A DNA stretch of 64,000 nucleotides from CBDBJR01 sp965206445 (GTDB lineage Bacteria > Pseudomonadota > Gammaproteobacteria > Arenicellales > Poriferihabitantaceae), in the NCBI GenBank assembly GCA_965206445.1, contig CBDBJR010000002.1, positions 1,426,001-1,490,000 on the forward strand, read 5' to 3'. Positions 16,214 through 25,933 of this stretch are shown here, piece after piece. Positions within the stretch are counted from its first letter, which is position 1. The number at the start of each line of letters is the position of its first letter. The notes beneath the pieces were generated by a model. That model did no database searches. It had not been told where the DNA came from and saw nothing but the letters and a program-made list of their open reading frames with translations. Both the position numbers and the translations under genes were made by a program.

Positions 16214-17374
16214 ATGAACATACACGAATACCAGGCCAAATCCCTGCTGGTCGGCTTTGGCGTGGCGGTGCCGCGCGGCGAGCCGGCTTTTAGTGTCGAT
16301 GAGGCGGTGGCCGTCGCCGAGCGGCTGGGCGGGTCGGTGTGGGCGGTGAAGGCGCAGATTCATGCCGGCGGGCGCGGTAAGGGCGGCGGGGTGCGGGTGG
16401 TGCGGTCGCTGCCGGAGCTGCGGCAGGCGGCGGAGGCGATTCTGGGGATGCAGTTGGTGACCCATCAGACCGGCGCCGACGGCAGGGAGGTGAAGCGGCT
16501 GTATGTCGAAAGCGGATGCGATATTGCCAGGGAGCTGTATCTGGGTTTGCTGGTTGACCGGGCGAGCAGCCGGGTGACCTTGGTCGCGTCGTCCGAGGGC
16601 GGGGTGGAGATAGAGCAGGTGGCGCAGGAAAACCCGGAGCGGATTTTGCGGGTGGCGATCGACCCGGCCATCGGTTTGCAGCCGTTTCATGCCAGAAAGC
16701 TGGCTTTCGGGCTGGGGCTGCAAGGCGGTCAGGTCAAATCGGCGGTCGGGTTTCTCGATGCGCTGTACCGGGCGTTCATGCAGTTGGACGCCAGCCTGGT
16801 CGAGATCAATCCGCTGGTGGTCACCGGCGACGGCGAGCTGCTGGCGCTGGATGCGAAAATGAATTTTGACGATAATGCGCTGTATCGGCACGACAATGTC
16901 CGGGCGCTGCGCGACCGCGACGAAGAGGAGCCGGCGGAGAGCGAGGCCGAGCAGCACGGCTTGAGCTATATCAAGCTGGACGGCTCGATTGGCTGCATGG
17001 TCAACGGCGCCGGGCTGGCGATGGCGACGATGGACATTATCCATCTGTACGGCGGCGCGCCGGCCAATTTTCTCGACGTCGGCGGCGGCGCCAATGCCGA
17101 GCGGGTCAGTGCGGCGTTCAAGATTATTCTGTCCGACCCGAATGTCAAAGGCATCCTGGTGAATATTTTCGGTGGCATTATGCAATGTGATGTGATTGCC
17201 GAGGGCGTGGTCGCGGCGGCCCGGCAGGTGAAATTGACCGTGCCGCTGGTGGTGCGGCTCGAGGGCACCAATGTGCAGCAGGGCAAGGCGATTCTGGCGC
17301 AGTCCGGGCTGCCGATTGTGTCGGCGGAAAATCTCGACGATGCCGCCCAAAAAGCGGTTCGGGCGATCGCCTGA
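16214..17374 (+). CDS. mtkA: Malate-CoA ligase (malate thiokinase) beta subunit
   Basis: 386 aa, SucC-like. It starts MNIHEYQAK and has the ATP-grasp domain (HAGGRGKGGGV) and the C-terminal CoA-ligase domain (NIFGGIMQCDVIAEGVV). Together with MtkB it makes malyl-CoA from malate, CoA and ATP, the serine-cycle step before malyl-CoA lyase. Sequence alone cannot separate it from succinyl-CoA synthetase SucC. The neighbours (formate dehydrogenase, formate-THF ligase, malyl-CoA lyase-type gene) and the absence of TCA genes such as sucAB favour malate thiokinase. The stop overlaps the mtkB start (TGATG). Confidence 0.85.
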   Translation: MNIHEYQAKSLLVGFGVAVPRGEPAFSVDEAVAVAERLGGSVWAVKAQIHAGGRGKGGGVRVVRSLPELRQAAEAILGMQLVTHQTGADGREVKRLYVESGCDIARELYLGLLVDRASSRVTLVASSEGGVEIEQVAQENPERILRVAIDPAIGLQPFHARKLAFGLGLQGGQVKSAVGFLDALYRAFMQLDASLVEINPLVVTGDGELLALDAKMNFDDNALYRHDNVRALRDRDEEEPAESEAEQHGLSYIKLDGSIGCMVNGAGLAMATMDIIHLYGGAPANFLDVGGGANAERVSAAFKIILSDPNVKGILVNIFGGIMQCDVIAEGVVAAARQVKLTVPLVVRLEGTNVQQGKAILAQSGLPIVSAENLDDAAQKAVRAIA

Positions 17375-18249
17375 TGGCCGTATTGGTTGACCGCAGCACG
17401 CGGGTTATCTGCCAGGGCTTCACCGGCGCCACGGCGACTTTCCATTGCCGGCAGGCGCTGGAATACGGCACTCAGGTGGTCGGCGGCGTGACGCCGGGCA
17501 AGGGCGGGCAGCGGCATCTCGAGTTGCCGGTGTTCGATACCGTCGGCGATGCGATGGCCGCGACCGGCGCCACCGCGTCGGTGGTGTATGTGCCGCCGCC
17601 GTTCGCCGCGGACGCAATCATGGAGGCGGTCGACGCGCAGGTGCCGTTGATTGTCTGCATTACCGAGGGGGTTCCGGTGCTTGATATGGTGCGGGTAAAG
17701 CGCCAGCTCGGGCATTCCGCCAGCCGGCTGATTGGCCCGAACTGCCCCGGCATCATCACCCCGGAACAATGTAAAATCGGCATCATGCCGGGCCACATAC
17801 ACCGCCCGGGCCGGGTCGGGATTGTGTCGCGCTCCGGTACGCTGACCTATGAAGCGGTGGCGCAGACGACCGCCGAAGGGCTGGGGCAGAGCACCTGCAT
17901 CGGGATTGGCGGCGACCCGATCAACGGCACCGATTTTATCGATTGCCTGTCGCTGCTGCTGGCCGACCCGGACACCGATGCGATCATCATGATCGGCGAG
18001 ATCGGCGGCACAGCGGAAGAGGAGGCGGCCGATTTTATCCGCCGCCACGACAGCAAAAAGCCGATCTGCGGTTTTATCGCCGGCGTAACCGCACCGCCGG
18101 GGCGCCGGATGGGGCATGCCGGGGCGATTGTCGCCGGCGGCAAAGGCGGCGCCGAGGACAAAATCGACGCGCTGAAATCCGCCGGTGTCATCATGGTGGA
18201 TTCACCGGCGACATTGGGGTCGACGTTGAAGCAGAGGCTGGTCGGGTGA
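17374..18249 (+). CDS. mtkB: Malate-CoA ligase (malate thiokinase) alpha subunit
   Basis: 291 aa, SucD-like. It has the N-terminal CoA-binding Rossmann domain (VICQGFTGATATFH, GGVTPGKGG) and the phospho-histidine site in RRMGHAGAIVAGGKGG. The catalytic histidine is phosphorylated by ATP and passes phosphate to malate. One-base overlap with mtkA indicates coupled translation. Substrate preference for malate over succinate is inferred from the serine-cycle context. Confidence 0.85.
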   Translation: MAVLVDRSTRVICQGFTGATATFHCRQALEYGTQVVGGVTPGKGGQRHLELPVFDTVGDAMAATGATASVVYVPPPFAADAIMEAVDAQVPLIVCITEGVPVLDMVRVKRQLGHSASRLIGPNCPGIITPEQCKIGIMPGHIHRPGRVGIVSRSGTLTYEAVAQTTAEGLGQSTCIGIGGDPINGTDFIDCLSLLLADPDTDAIIMIGEIGGTAEEEAADFIRRHDSKKPICGFIAGVTAPPGRRMGHAGAIVAGGKGGAEDKIDALKSAGVIMVDSPATLGSTLKQRLVG

Positions 18250-18546
18250 CGCCCGGCGGGGTTGGGGCGGTTGGCCGGGCAGGTTAAATCGGGATGCCGC
18301 CTGAATGTGATCGTACCGACGACCGCGGCGATAGCGGTATCGGATGATAAAAACGAGCAATGGGTTGGATGAAATCACTTCAGCACCGGCGGGTCGATGC
18401 GGCGCGTCGTGGCTGGCAGGGCCATGCGGCGCAGGGCCTGGGCGTACATCGGCCTCTGGCGATACAAAACAGCAGATGACAAAAAATAGACAGTGGATTG
18501 CGCGACCTCGCGTCGGCGGCGGTGCGACGGCCGGCCGGGAGGGTCG
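18250..18546. other. Gap between mtkB and formate dehydrogenase genes
   Basis: About 297 bp without a convincing gene. A short open frame (18344-18550) has no recognisable features and runs into the fdhB start region. An fdh promoter could lie here but I see no strong consensus. Confidence 0.45.
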
Positions 18547-20241
18547 TTGACGGTGGATATTCCGGTTCGACGCGGTCACCCCGGCAGCGGGCGGGGCAAA
18601 GCCCGCCGGCAGCAGAAGGGCCGGCAGGTCAATCCGGCGGCGGTCGAGCGGGTCAATGCGCTGCTCGGCCCGGCGCCGCTGCAGCGCGATCATCTGATTG
18701 AATATCTGCATCTGATCCAGGACGCCTGCGGCCATCTGAGCATGGACAATCTGGCGGCATTGGCGCAGGTGATGAAGCTGGCGCTGGCCGAGGTGTACGA
18801 GGTGGCGACCTTTTATGCGCATTTCGACGTGGTTGCGGATGATCAGACGCCGCCGCCGGCGGTCACAATCCGGGTCTGCGACAGCATCGCCTGCCAACTG
18901 GCCGGCGCGGAGCGCCTGCTGACCGAATTGAACGCCGGCTGTCCGGCCGACGTGCGCGTGCTGCGGGCGCCCTGCATGGGGCGATGCGACAGCGCGCCAG
19001 CGGTGCTGGTGGGGCACAACGCCATCCCGCACGCCACCGCCGCCGCAGTGCTGCAAGCGGCCGAGCAGCGGCAGTTGCAGGCGGCGGCGCCGGACTATAT
19101 CGATTTTGACGGCTATCGGGACAACGGCGGCTATCGTTTGTGGCAGCGCTGCCAAAGCGGGGACTGCGCGGTCGAGGAGGTCGTTCAGGCGCTGGATGAG
19201 GCCGGCCTGAAAGGGCTGGGCGGCGCCGGCTTCCCGGCCGGGCGAAAATGGCAGATCGTGCGCAATTATCCCGGTCCGCGGATGCTGGCGGTGAATGCGG
19301 ATGAGGGCGAGCCGGGGACGTTCAAGGATCGCCACTATCTGGAAACCGACCCGCACCGCTTTATCGAAGGCATGCTGATTGCCGCCTGGGCGGTTGAGGC
19401 GCGGCTGACGGTTGTCTATGTGCGCGATGAATATCCGGAGATTGTCGCGTTGATTAAAGCGGAAATCGGCAAGGTGGTCGCCGCCGGGCTGGCGGCGCAT
19501 ACTGAAATCGAGGTCCGCCGTGGCGCCGGGGCGTATATCTGCGGCGAGGAGTCGGCGATGATCGAGTCGATCGAAGGCAAGCGCGGGCTGCCGCGCAACC
19601 GCCCGCCGTACGTCGCCGAGGTCGGTCTGTTTGGCCTCCCGACGCTGGAGCACAACGTCGAAACACTGTTTTGGGTGCGCGATATTGTCGAGCGCGGGGC
19701 GAGCTGGTTCGCCGATGCCGGCAGCCACGGGCGGCAGGGCTGGCGCAGTTATTCGGTCTCCGGGCGGGTGAACAACCCCGGGGTCAAGCTGGCGCCGGCC
19801 GGCACCACCGCGGCTGAATTGATCGAGCAGTATTGCGGCGGCATGCAGTCGGGGCACGCATTCAAGGCGTATCTGCCGGGCGGCGCGTCGGGCGGTATTC
19901 TGCCGGCACGGCTGGCCGACGTGCCGCTGGATTTTGGCACGCTGCAAGAGTACGGCTGCTTCATCGGCTCCGCAGCGGTGGTGATCTTCAGCGACCGCGA
20001 CAACATGAAAGACGTGGCGCTGAATCTGATGCGCTTTTTTGCCGACGAGAGCTGCGGCCAATGCACCCCGTGCCGGGTGGGGACGGAAAAAGCCGTCCAG
20101 CTGATGCAGCAGCCGGCCTGGGACACCGATCTGCTGCGCGAATTGAGTCAGGTGATGACCGATGCGTCGATTTGCGGGCTGGGGCAGGCGGCGGGTAATC
20201 CGATCAACTGTGTGCTGCAATATTTTCCGGAGGATCTGTAA
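18547..20241 (+). CDS. fdhB: NAD-dependent formate dehydrogenase beta subunit (NuoE-NuoF fusion)
   Basis: A fusion of a NuoE-like [2Fe-2S] domain (CDSIAC ... CMGRC) and a NuoF-like flavin domain: GLGGAGFPAGRKW, NADEGEPGTFKDRH for FMN/NADH, GAGAYICGEESA, and the [4Fe-4S] ligands SCGQCTPCRVG plus a later Cys. It passes electrons from the molybdenum subunit to NAD+. Fused subunits of this kind are known in methylotroph FDH1. The frame is open from 18493, but TTG at 18547 (GGGAGGG 2-8 nt upstream) or GTG at 18553 (about 10 nt spacing) are likelier starts. fdhA follows directly with no gap. Confidence 0.9.
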   Translation: MTVDIPVRRGHPGSGRGKARRQQKGRQVNPAAVERVNALLGPAPLQRDHLIEYLHLIQDACGHLSMDNLAALAQVMKLALAEVYEVATFYAHFDVVADDQTPPPAVTIRVCDSIACQLAGAERLLTELNAGCPADVRVLRAPCMGRCDSAPAVLVGHNAIPHATAAAVLQAAEQRQLQAAAPDYIDFDGYRDNGGYRLWQRCQSGDCAVEEVVQALDEAGLKGLGGAGFPAGRKWQIVRNYPGPRMLAVNADEGEPGTFKDRHYLETDPHRFIEGMLIAAWAVEARLTVVYVRDEYPEIVALIKAEIGKVVAAGLAAHTEIEVRRGAGAYICGEESAMIESIEGKRGLPRNRPPYVAEVGLFGLPTLEHNVETLFWVRDIVERGASWFADAGSHGRQGWRSYSVSGRVNNPGVKLAPAGTTAAELIEQYCGGMQSGHAFKAYLPGGASGGILPARLADVPLDFGTLQEYGCFIGSAAVVIFSDRDNMKDVALNLMRFFADESCGQCTPCRVGTEKAVQLMQQPAWDTDLLRELSQVMTDASICGLGQAAGNPINCVLQYFPEDL

Positions 20242-23019
20242 ATGAACAAACCGGCGACCGCCGTACAATCGGCTGCCAAGGCTGAGCTGGTCAACTTTAC
20301 GCTCGACGGCCAGCCGGTGCAGGCGGCGGCGGACGAGACGATCTGGCAGGTCGCCAAGCGCAGCGGGGTGGATATTCCGCATCTGTGCTACGTCGACCAA
20401 CTGGATTATCGCGCCGACGGCAATTGCCGCGTGTGCATGGTTGAAATCGAGGGCGAGCGCGTGCTGGCGGCGTCCTGCCTGCGCGTCCCGACCGAGGGGA
20501 TGGTGGTGCACAGCGCCAATGCGCGGGCGAAAACAGCACAATCGATGGTGATGGAGTTGCTGCTGGGCGACCAGCCGCCGCGCCCGGTGGCGCACGATGC
20601 CGACTCACGCCTGTGGCACTGGGCCGATCATCTGAACCTTTCGGACAGCCGTTTCCCGGCGCGCGCCGCACCGGACGCCGATACCAGCCATCCGGCGATG
20701 CACGTGGCGCTGGATGCCTGCATTCACTGCAACCTGTGCGTGCGGGCGTGCCGCGAGGTGCAGATGAATGACGTGATCGGCATGGCCGGTCGCGGCCATC
20801 ACGCCAAAATCGTGTTTGATTTCGATGCGCCGATGGGTGACAGCACGTGTGTGGCCTGCGGTGAATGTGTGCAGGCCTGCCCGACCGGGGCGCTGATGGA
20901 GGCCCGGCGGGTGGATCAGCAGGGGGTGGGCATCCGTGATCCGCTGACCGAGATCGACAGTGTGTGTCCGTATTGCGGGGTCGGCTGCCAGATTACCTAT
21001 CAGACCAAAGACAATGAGATTGTGGCCGTTCAGGGCCGCGCCGGGCCGGCGAATCGCAACCGCCTGTGCGTCAAGGGCCGTTTCGGCTTCGATTACGTCA
21101 AGCATCCCCACCGTCTGACCCGGCCGCTGATCCGGCTGCCCGGCGCGGACAAGCACGCGCAGTTGGATATCGACCCGGCCAACCCGGCCAGCCATTTCCG
21201 CGAAGCGAGCTGGCAGGAAGCGCTCGATCTGGCCGGCGACCGGCTGCGGCAGATTCGGGATAGTCGCGGCAATGCGGCGCTGGCCGGCTTTGGCTCGGCC
21301 AAATGCAGCAATGAGGAGGCGTATCTGTTTCAAAAGCTGGTGCGCACCGGCTTTGGCAACAACAACGTCGACCATTGCACCCGCTTGTGCCATGCGTCGT
21401 CGGTGGCGGCGCTGCTCGAAGGGGTCGGCTCCGGGGCGGTGTCGGCGCCGTTCAATACGGTGGAAGCGTCCGATTGCATCGTAGTGATCGGCGCCAACCC
21501 GGTGGAAAATCACCCGGTGGCGGCGACCTTTTTCAAGCAGGCCGCCCGCCGCGGCAGCCTGATTGTCATGGACCCGCGCGGCAATGCGCTGCAGCGGTAC
21601 GCCACCCACATGCTGCAATTTTCGCCGGGCACCGACGTGGCGATGCTCAATGCACTGCTGCATGTGATCATTACCGAAGAGCTCTACGACCGGGCGTATG
21701 TCGCGCAGCACACCGAAGGATTCGAGCGCCTCAAACAGCATATCGTCGATTTCCCGCCGGAGAAAATGCAGTCGATCTGCGGCATTGACGCGCAGACGCT
21801 GCGCACCGTGGCGCGCCTGTATGCGACCGCGAAGGCGGCGATTATTTTCTGGGGCATGGGCATCTCGCAGCATACGCACGGCACCGACAATGCGCGCTGC
21901 CTGATTGCGCTGTCCTTGATTACCGGGCAGGTCGGTCGCCCCGGCGCCGGCCTGCATCCGCTGCGCGGGCAGAACAACGTTCAGGGGGCGTCGGATGCCG
22001 GTTTGATTCCGATGATGCTGCCGGATTACCAGCTGGTTGACGAGGCGCCGCTGCGCCGGGCGTTCGAGCAGGCGTGGGGCCGTCCGCTGGATGCAAAGCG
22101 CGGCCTGACGGTGGTCGAGATCATGCATGCGATTCACGACGGTGAGATCGCCGGGATGTATATCATGGGCGAAAACCCGGCGATGTCGGACCCGGATGTG
22201 CAGCATGCCCGCGCCGCGCTGGCCAAACTGGAGCATCTGGTGGTACAGGATCTGTTTCTGACCGAAACCGCGTTTTATGCCGATGTGATTTTGCCGGCTT
22301 CCGGCTGGCCGGAAAAAGACGGCACCGTAACCAATACCAACCGGCAGGTGCAGATGGGGCGTGCGGCGCTGGAGCTGCCCGGCGATGCGCGTCAGGATTG
22401 GTGGATTACCCAGGAAATCGCCCGTCGGCTGGGGCTGGATTGGGATTATGCCGGCCCGCAGGCGGTGTTTACGGAAATGGCGGCGCTGATGCCGTCGCTG
22501 AATAACATCAGCTGGCAGCGGCTGTTGGCAGAAAGCTCGGTCACCTATCCCTGCGATGCACCCGATCAGCCGGGCAATGATATTGTCTTCACCGACGGCT
22601 TCCCGACGGCGAATAACAAAGGCAAACTGGTGCCGGCCAGCCTGGTACCGCCGGATGAATTGCCGGATGCGGACTATCCGATGGTGCTGACCACCGGGCG
22701 GCAGTTGGAGCACTGGCACACCGGCTCGATGACGCGCCGCACGCACGTGCTGGATGCGCTCGAGCCGGAAGCGGTGGCCTGCCTGTCGCCGCAGACGCTG
22801 CAGCGGCTCAATCTGAAAGCCGGCGATACGGTCAAGATAGCGACCCGGCGCGGCATGATCGAAATCGCTTCCCGAGCCGATGATGCGGTGCCGGAAAACA
22901 TGGTGTTTGTGCCGTTTTGCTATGCCGAAGCGGCCGCCAATGTATTGACCAATTCGGCCCTGGACCCGGTCGGAAAAATACCCGAATTCAAGTTCTGTGC
23001 GGCGCGTGTGACCGCGTGA
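20242..23019 (+). CDS. fdhA: Formate dehydrogenase alpha subunit (Mo/W-bis-MGD)
   Basis: 925 aa. From the N-terminus: a [2Fe-2S] ferredoxin domain (LCYVDQLDY ... NCRVCMVEIEG ... SCL), two [4Fe-4S] sites (CIHCNLCVRAC and CVACGECVQAC), the [4Fe-4S] site of the molybdopterin domain (VCPYCGVGCQI), and the catalytic Cys-His in DHCTRLCHASS, so it uses cysteine and not selenocysteine. The C-terminal pterin-binding domain ends near PEFKFCAARV. It oxidises formate to CO2 in the cytoplasm with FdhB. The start has a strong GGAGG site and abuts the fdhB stop. Confidence 0.94.
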   Translation: MNKPATAVQSAAKAELVNFTLDGQPVQAAADETIWQVAKRSGVDIPHLCYVDQLDYRADGNCRVCMVEIEGERVLAASCLRVPTEGMVVHSANARAKTAQSMVMELLLGDQPPRPVAHDADSRLWHWADHLNLSDSRFPARAAPDADTSHPAMHVALDACIHCNLCVRACREVQMNDVIGMAGRGHHAKIVFDFDAPMGDSTCVACGECVQACPTGALMEARRVDQQGVGIRDPLTEIDSVCPYCGVGCQITYQTKDNEIVAVQGRAGPANRNRLCVKGRFGFDYVKHPHRLTRPLIRLPGADKHAQLDIDPANPASHFREASWQEALDLAGDRLRQIRDSRGNAALAGFGSAKCSNEEAYLFQKLVRTGFGNNNVDHCTRLCHASSVAALLEGVGSGAVSAPFNTVEASDCIVVIGANPVENHPVAATFFKQAARRGSLIVMDPRGNALQRYATHMLQFSPGTDVAMLNALLHVIITEELYDRAYVAQHTEGFERLKQHIVDFPPEKMQSICGIDAQTLRTVARLYATAKAAIIFWGMGISQHTHGTDNARCLIALSLITGQVGRPGAGLHPLRGQNNVQGASDAGLIPMMLPDYQLVDEAPLRRAFEQAWGRPLDAKRGLTVVEIMHAIHDGEIAGMYIMGENPAMSDPDVQHARAALAKLEHLVVQDLFLTETAFYADVILPASGWPEKDGTVTNTNRQVQMGRAALELPGDARQDWWITQEIARRLGLDWDYAGPQAVFTEMAALMPSLNNISWQRLLAESSVTYPCDAPDQPGNDIVFTDGFPTANNKGKLVPASLVPPDELPDADYPMVLTTGRQLEHWHTGSMTRRTHVLDALEPEAVACLSPQTLQRLNLKAGDTVKIATRRGMIEIASRADDAVPENMVFVPFCYAEAAANVLTNSALDPVGKIPEFKFCAARVTA

Positions 23020-23166
23020 CAGGGGTCGCTCCGGCTTTCAGATTTGATTGCATAAATAACGCAAAACCAAATAGTTATATTCAGAATATTAGAAAACACT
23101 TCACTTTTGGATCGGGCTCGATCCGAACCGTACCCCCCAACCACCCTGAAATGAAAAAAACCTATC

Positions 23167-24837
23167 ATGAGTGATATCGAGATCGCACAACAGGCGCCGA
23201 TCAAACCGATCGGTGAAATCGCCGACAAGATTGGCATTCCAGACTCAGCACTGATTCCCTTTGGCCACACCAAGGCCAAGGTCGATCTGGGCTATATCAA
23301 ATCGCTCGAGGGCAAGCCGGACGGCAAGCTGATCCTGGTGACGGCGATCACACCGACGCCGGCCGGTGAGGGCAAGACCACGACCTCGGTCGGCTTGAAC
23401 GACGGTTTGAACCGGATCGGCAAGCATGCGATGGTGTGCTTGCGCGAGCCGTCGCTGGGGCCGTGCTTCGGCATGAAAGGCGGGGCCGCCGGGGGCGGTT
23501 ATGCGCAGGTGATTCCGATGGAGGATATCAACCTGCACTTCACCGGGGATTTCCACGCGATTACGGCGGCGCATAGCCTGCTGTCGGCGCTGATTGAGAA
23601 CCATATCTATTGGGGCAATCAGGCCGGCATCGATACCCGTCGTGTGGCCTGGCGGCGGGCGGTCGATATGAACGATCGATCGCTGCGGCAGATTACCAGC
23701 TCTTTGGGCGGGGTATCCAACGGCTATCCGCGCGAAGACGGGTTCGATATTACCGTGGCGTCCGAGGTGATGGCGATTTTCTGCCTGGCCCGGGACCTGG
23801 ATGACTTGCAGCGCCGGCTGAGCCAGATCGTGATCGGCTATACCCGCGAGCGACAGCCGGTGTGCGCCGATGCGGTGATGGCGCCGGGGCCGATGACGGT
23901 GCTGCTGAAGGAGGCGATGGCGCCCAATCTGGTGCAGACTCTGGAGCATAATCCGGCGTTCATCCACGGCGGTCCGTTCGCCAATATCGCGCACGGCTGC
24001 AACTCGGTGATTGCCACCCGCACGGCGCTTAAACTGGTCGATTATGTGGTCACCGAGGCCGGCTTTGGCGCCGATCTGGGGGCCGAAAAATTCTTCGACA
24101 TCAAGTGCCGCAGCGCCGGTCTGGCGCCGGATGCGGTGGTTCTGGTGGCGACGGTGCGGGCGCTGAAAATGCACGCCGGGGTCGCCAAGGCCGATCTGGG
24201 GGTCGAAAATGCGACGGCGGTCAAGGAAGGCTGCGTCAACCTGGCGCGCCATATCGAGAATATACAGCGCTATGGCGTGCCGGTCGTGGTGGCGATTAAC
24301 CGCTTTAGCGCCGATACCGATGCCGAGATAACCGCGGTCGGCGACGTGGCGGCCGGGCTGGGGGTCAAGGCAGTTGACGCCACCCACTGGGCCGACGGCG
24401 GTGCGGGTACGATGGAGTTGGCGCGGGAGGTGGCCGCCGTGGTTGACGGCGCGCCGCAGGGTCAATTTGAATTGCTGTATCCGAACGAGCTGTCGCTGTG
24501 GGAGAAGATCGAAACGGTGGCCACCAAGCTGTACCGTGCCGACGGCATTTCCGCCGACGCCAGGGCCAGGAGTCAGCTGCACGATCTGCAACAGGGCGGG
24601 TTTGGCAATCTGCCGGTGTGCATCGCCAAAACGCAGTATAGCTTTTCCGCCGACCCGGCCCGCAAGGGGGCGCCTACCGGCCACATCCTGCCGGTGCGCG
24701 AGGTGCGGCTGTCGGCCGGTGCGGGGTTTATTGTGGTTGTGTGCGGCGACATCATGACCATGCCGGGGCTGCCGCGCGAACCGGCGGCGAACCGCATCCG
24801 AATCAATGCAAATGGTGAAATTGAGGGGTTGTTCTAG
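23167..24837 (+). CDS. fhs: Formate-tetrahydrofolate ligase
   Basis: 556 aa, full length for the family. It has the ATP-binding loop TPTPAGEGKTTTSVGL, FGMKGGAAGGGYAQV and the conserved NIAHGCNSV. It joins formate to tetrahydrofolate with ATP, producing 10-formyl-THF, the entry of formate carbon into the serine cycle (called ftfL in Methylobacterium). A 147-bp gap separates it from fdhA, so it may have its own promoter. The mcl-type gene follows after 14 bp. Confidence 0.95.
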   Translation: MSDIEIAQQAPIKPIGEIADKIGIPDSALIPFGHTKAKVDLGYIKSLEGKPDGKLILVTAITPTPAGEGKTTTSVGLNDGLNRIGKHAMVCLREPSLGPCFGMKGGAAGGGYAQVIPMEDINLHFTGDFHAITAAHSLLSALIENHIYWGNQAGIDTRRVAWRRAVDMNDRSLRQITSSLGGVSNGYPREDGFDITVASEVMAIFCLARDLDDLQRRLSQIVIGYTRERQPVCADAVMAPGPMTVLLKEAMAPNLVQTLEHNPAFIHGGPFANIAHGCNSVIATRTALKLVDYVVTEAGFGADLGAEKFFDIKCRSAGLAPDAVVLVATVRALKMHAGVAKADLGVENATAVKEGCVNLARHIENIQRYGVPVVVAINRFSADTDAEITAVGDVAAGLGVKAVDATHWADGGAGTMELAREVAAVVDGAPQGQFELLYPNELSLWEKIETVATKLYRADGISADARARSQLHDLQQGGFGNLPVCIAKTQYSFSADPARKGAPTGHILPVREVRLSAGAGFIVVVCGDIMTMPGLPREPAANRIRINANGEIEGLF

Positions 24838-24851
24838 CGCCGCCGTCGACA

Positions 24852-25841
24852 GTGTCCGCGCCGCGCGCACTGCCGCTCGCCGGGTTCGATAAGGTGGATA
24901 GCCGACGGTTTCCCGCCAGGCCTTTTCGGCTGGCGCGCAGTGTTCTGTCGGTGCCGGCGATCGCCCCGGCTTTGTTCCCCAAAGCGCTGGCGAGCAAGGC
25001 CGATGTGGTGATGCTGGATTGTGAGGATTCGGTGGCGCCGGCCGACAAAGCGGCCGCCCGGGCAAACTGTATCGCCGCTTTGAACGCGTTTGACTGGCGG
25101 GCCGGGCGCAAGACGATCATGGTGCGGATGAACGCGCTGGATACGCCGTTTGCGTATCGCGATGTGGTCGATATCGTCGAGGCGGCGGGCGAGCAGCTGG
25201 ATTGCATCATGCTGCCCAAGGCCGGCAGTGCGGCCGATATCTATTTTGTCGATTGCCTGCTCACCCAGATTGAACAGGCGATGGGGTATCGCGGCACGAT
25301 CGGCCTGGAAGCGCTGATCGAAACCGCGCGCGGGGCGATGCATGTCAATCAGATTGCCGCGGCCTCGCCACGGCTGGAAGCCTTGCATTTTGGGGCCGGG
25401 GATTTTGCCGCCGACTGCGGCGCGATGACGGTGTCGATTGGCGGCGGCGGCGACGATTATCCCGGCCTGCCGTTCCTGGCGGTCATGCAGTCGATTGTGA
25501 TCGCCTGCCGGGCGCACGGGCTGCGGCCAATCGACTCGGCCTACGGCAATTTCAACGATCAAGACGGTTATCTGGCGGCATTGAAACGGGCGGCGATGCT
25601 CGGTTTCGAGGGCAAGTGGGCGATTCATCCGAGTCAGATCCAGCCGGCGAATACGGCCATGTCGCCGCCGGCCGAGCAGGTCAAAAAGGCCCGGCGGATT
25701 GTGCAAAGCCTGGCCGATGCGGCCACGCAAGGGCGGGCGGCGGTGAATCTGGACGGTGAGATGGTGGATCTGGCGTCGGTGAGAATGGCGCAGCAGATTG
25801 TCGCCAAAGACGAGGCGATTCATCGCCACCGGTCGGGCTGA
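24852..25841 (+). CDS. mcl: Malyl-CoA lyase / CitE-like lyase
   Basis: 329 aa of the HpcH/HpaI aldolase and CitE family. It has the substrate-binding RSVLSVPA, the Mg-binding MLDCEDSVAPADK, GLEALIETARG and FGAGDFAADCG, and SAYGNFNDQDG near the C-terminus. Malyl-CoA lyase splits malyl-CoA into glyoxylate and acetyl-CoA, directly downstream of MtkAB. The start is GTG at 24852 and no clear ribosome site is visible, so translation may be coupled to fhs. A related specificity (citramalyl-CoA or beta-methylmalyl-CoA) cannot be excluded from sequence. Confidence 0.85.
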   Translation: MSAPRALPLAGFDKVDSRRFPARPFRLARSVLSVPAIAPALFPKALASKADVVMLDCEDSVAPADKAAARANCIAALNAFDWRAGRKTIMVRMNALDTPFAYRDVVDIVEAAGEQLDCIMLPKAGSAADIYFVDCLLTQIEQAMGYRGTIGLEALIETARGAMHVNQIAAASPRLEALHFGAGDFAADCGAMTVSIGGGGDDYPGLPFLAVMQSIVIACRAHGLRPIDSAYGNFNDQDGYLAALKRAAMLGFEGKWAIHPSQIQPANTAMSPPAEQVKKARRIVQSLADAATQGRAAVNLDGEMVDLASVRMAQQIVAKDEAIHRHRSG

Positions 25842-25933
25842 GTGGCGCTTGAGCTGCCCGGCTGTTACACGGCTCGGCTGCGATGAGAAATTACGTCGGT
25901 GATTGGCGTCGGTGATTGGCTATGTTGGATAAC

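Noticed and set aside
20242..23019. Selenocysteine formate dehydrogenase
   Set aside because: The catalytic position is a normal Cys codon (LCH) and the frame has no internal TGA.
18202..25829. Very long open frames on the minus strand (hundreds of codons) across the C1 block
   Set aside because: They lie antisense to well-recognised enzymes, are rich in His, Arg, Gln and Pro, and show no domain. They are a by-product of high GC third positions.
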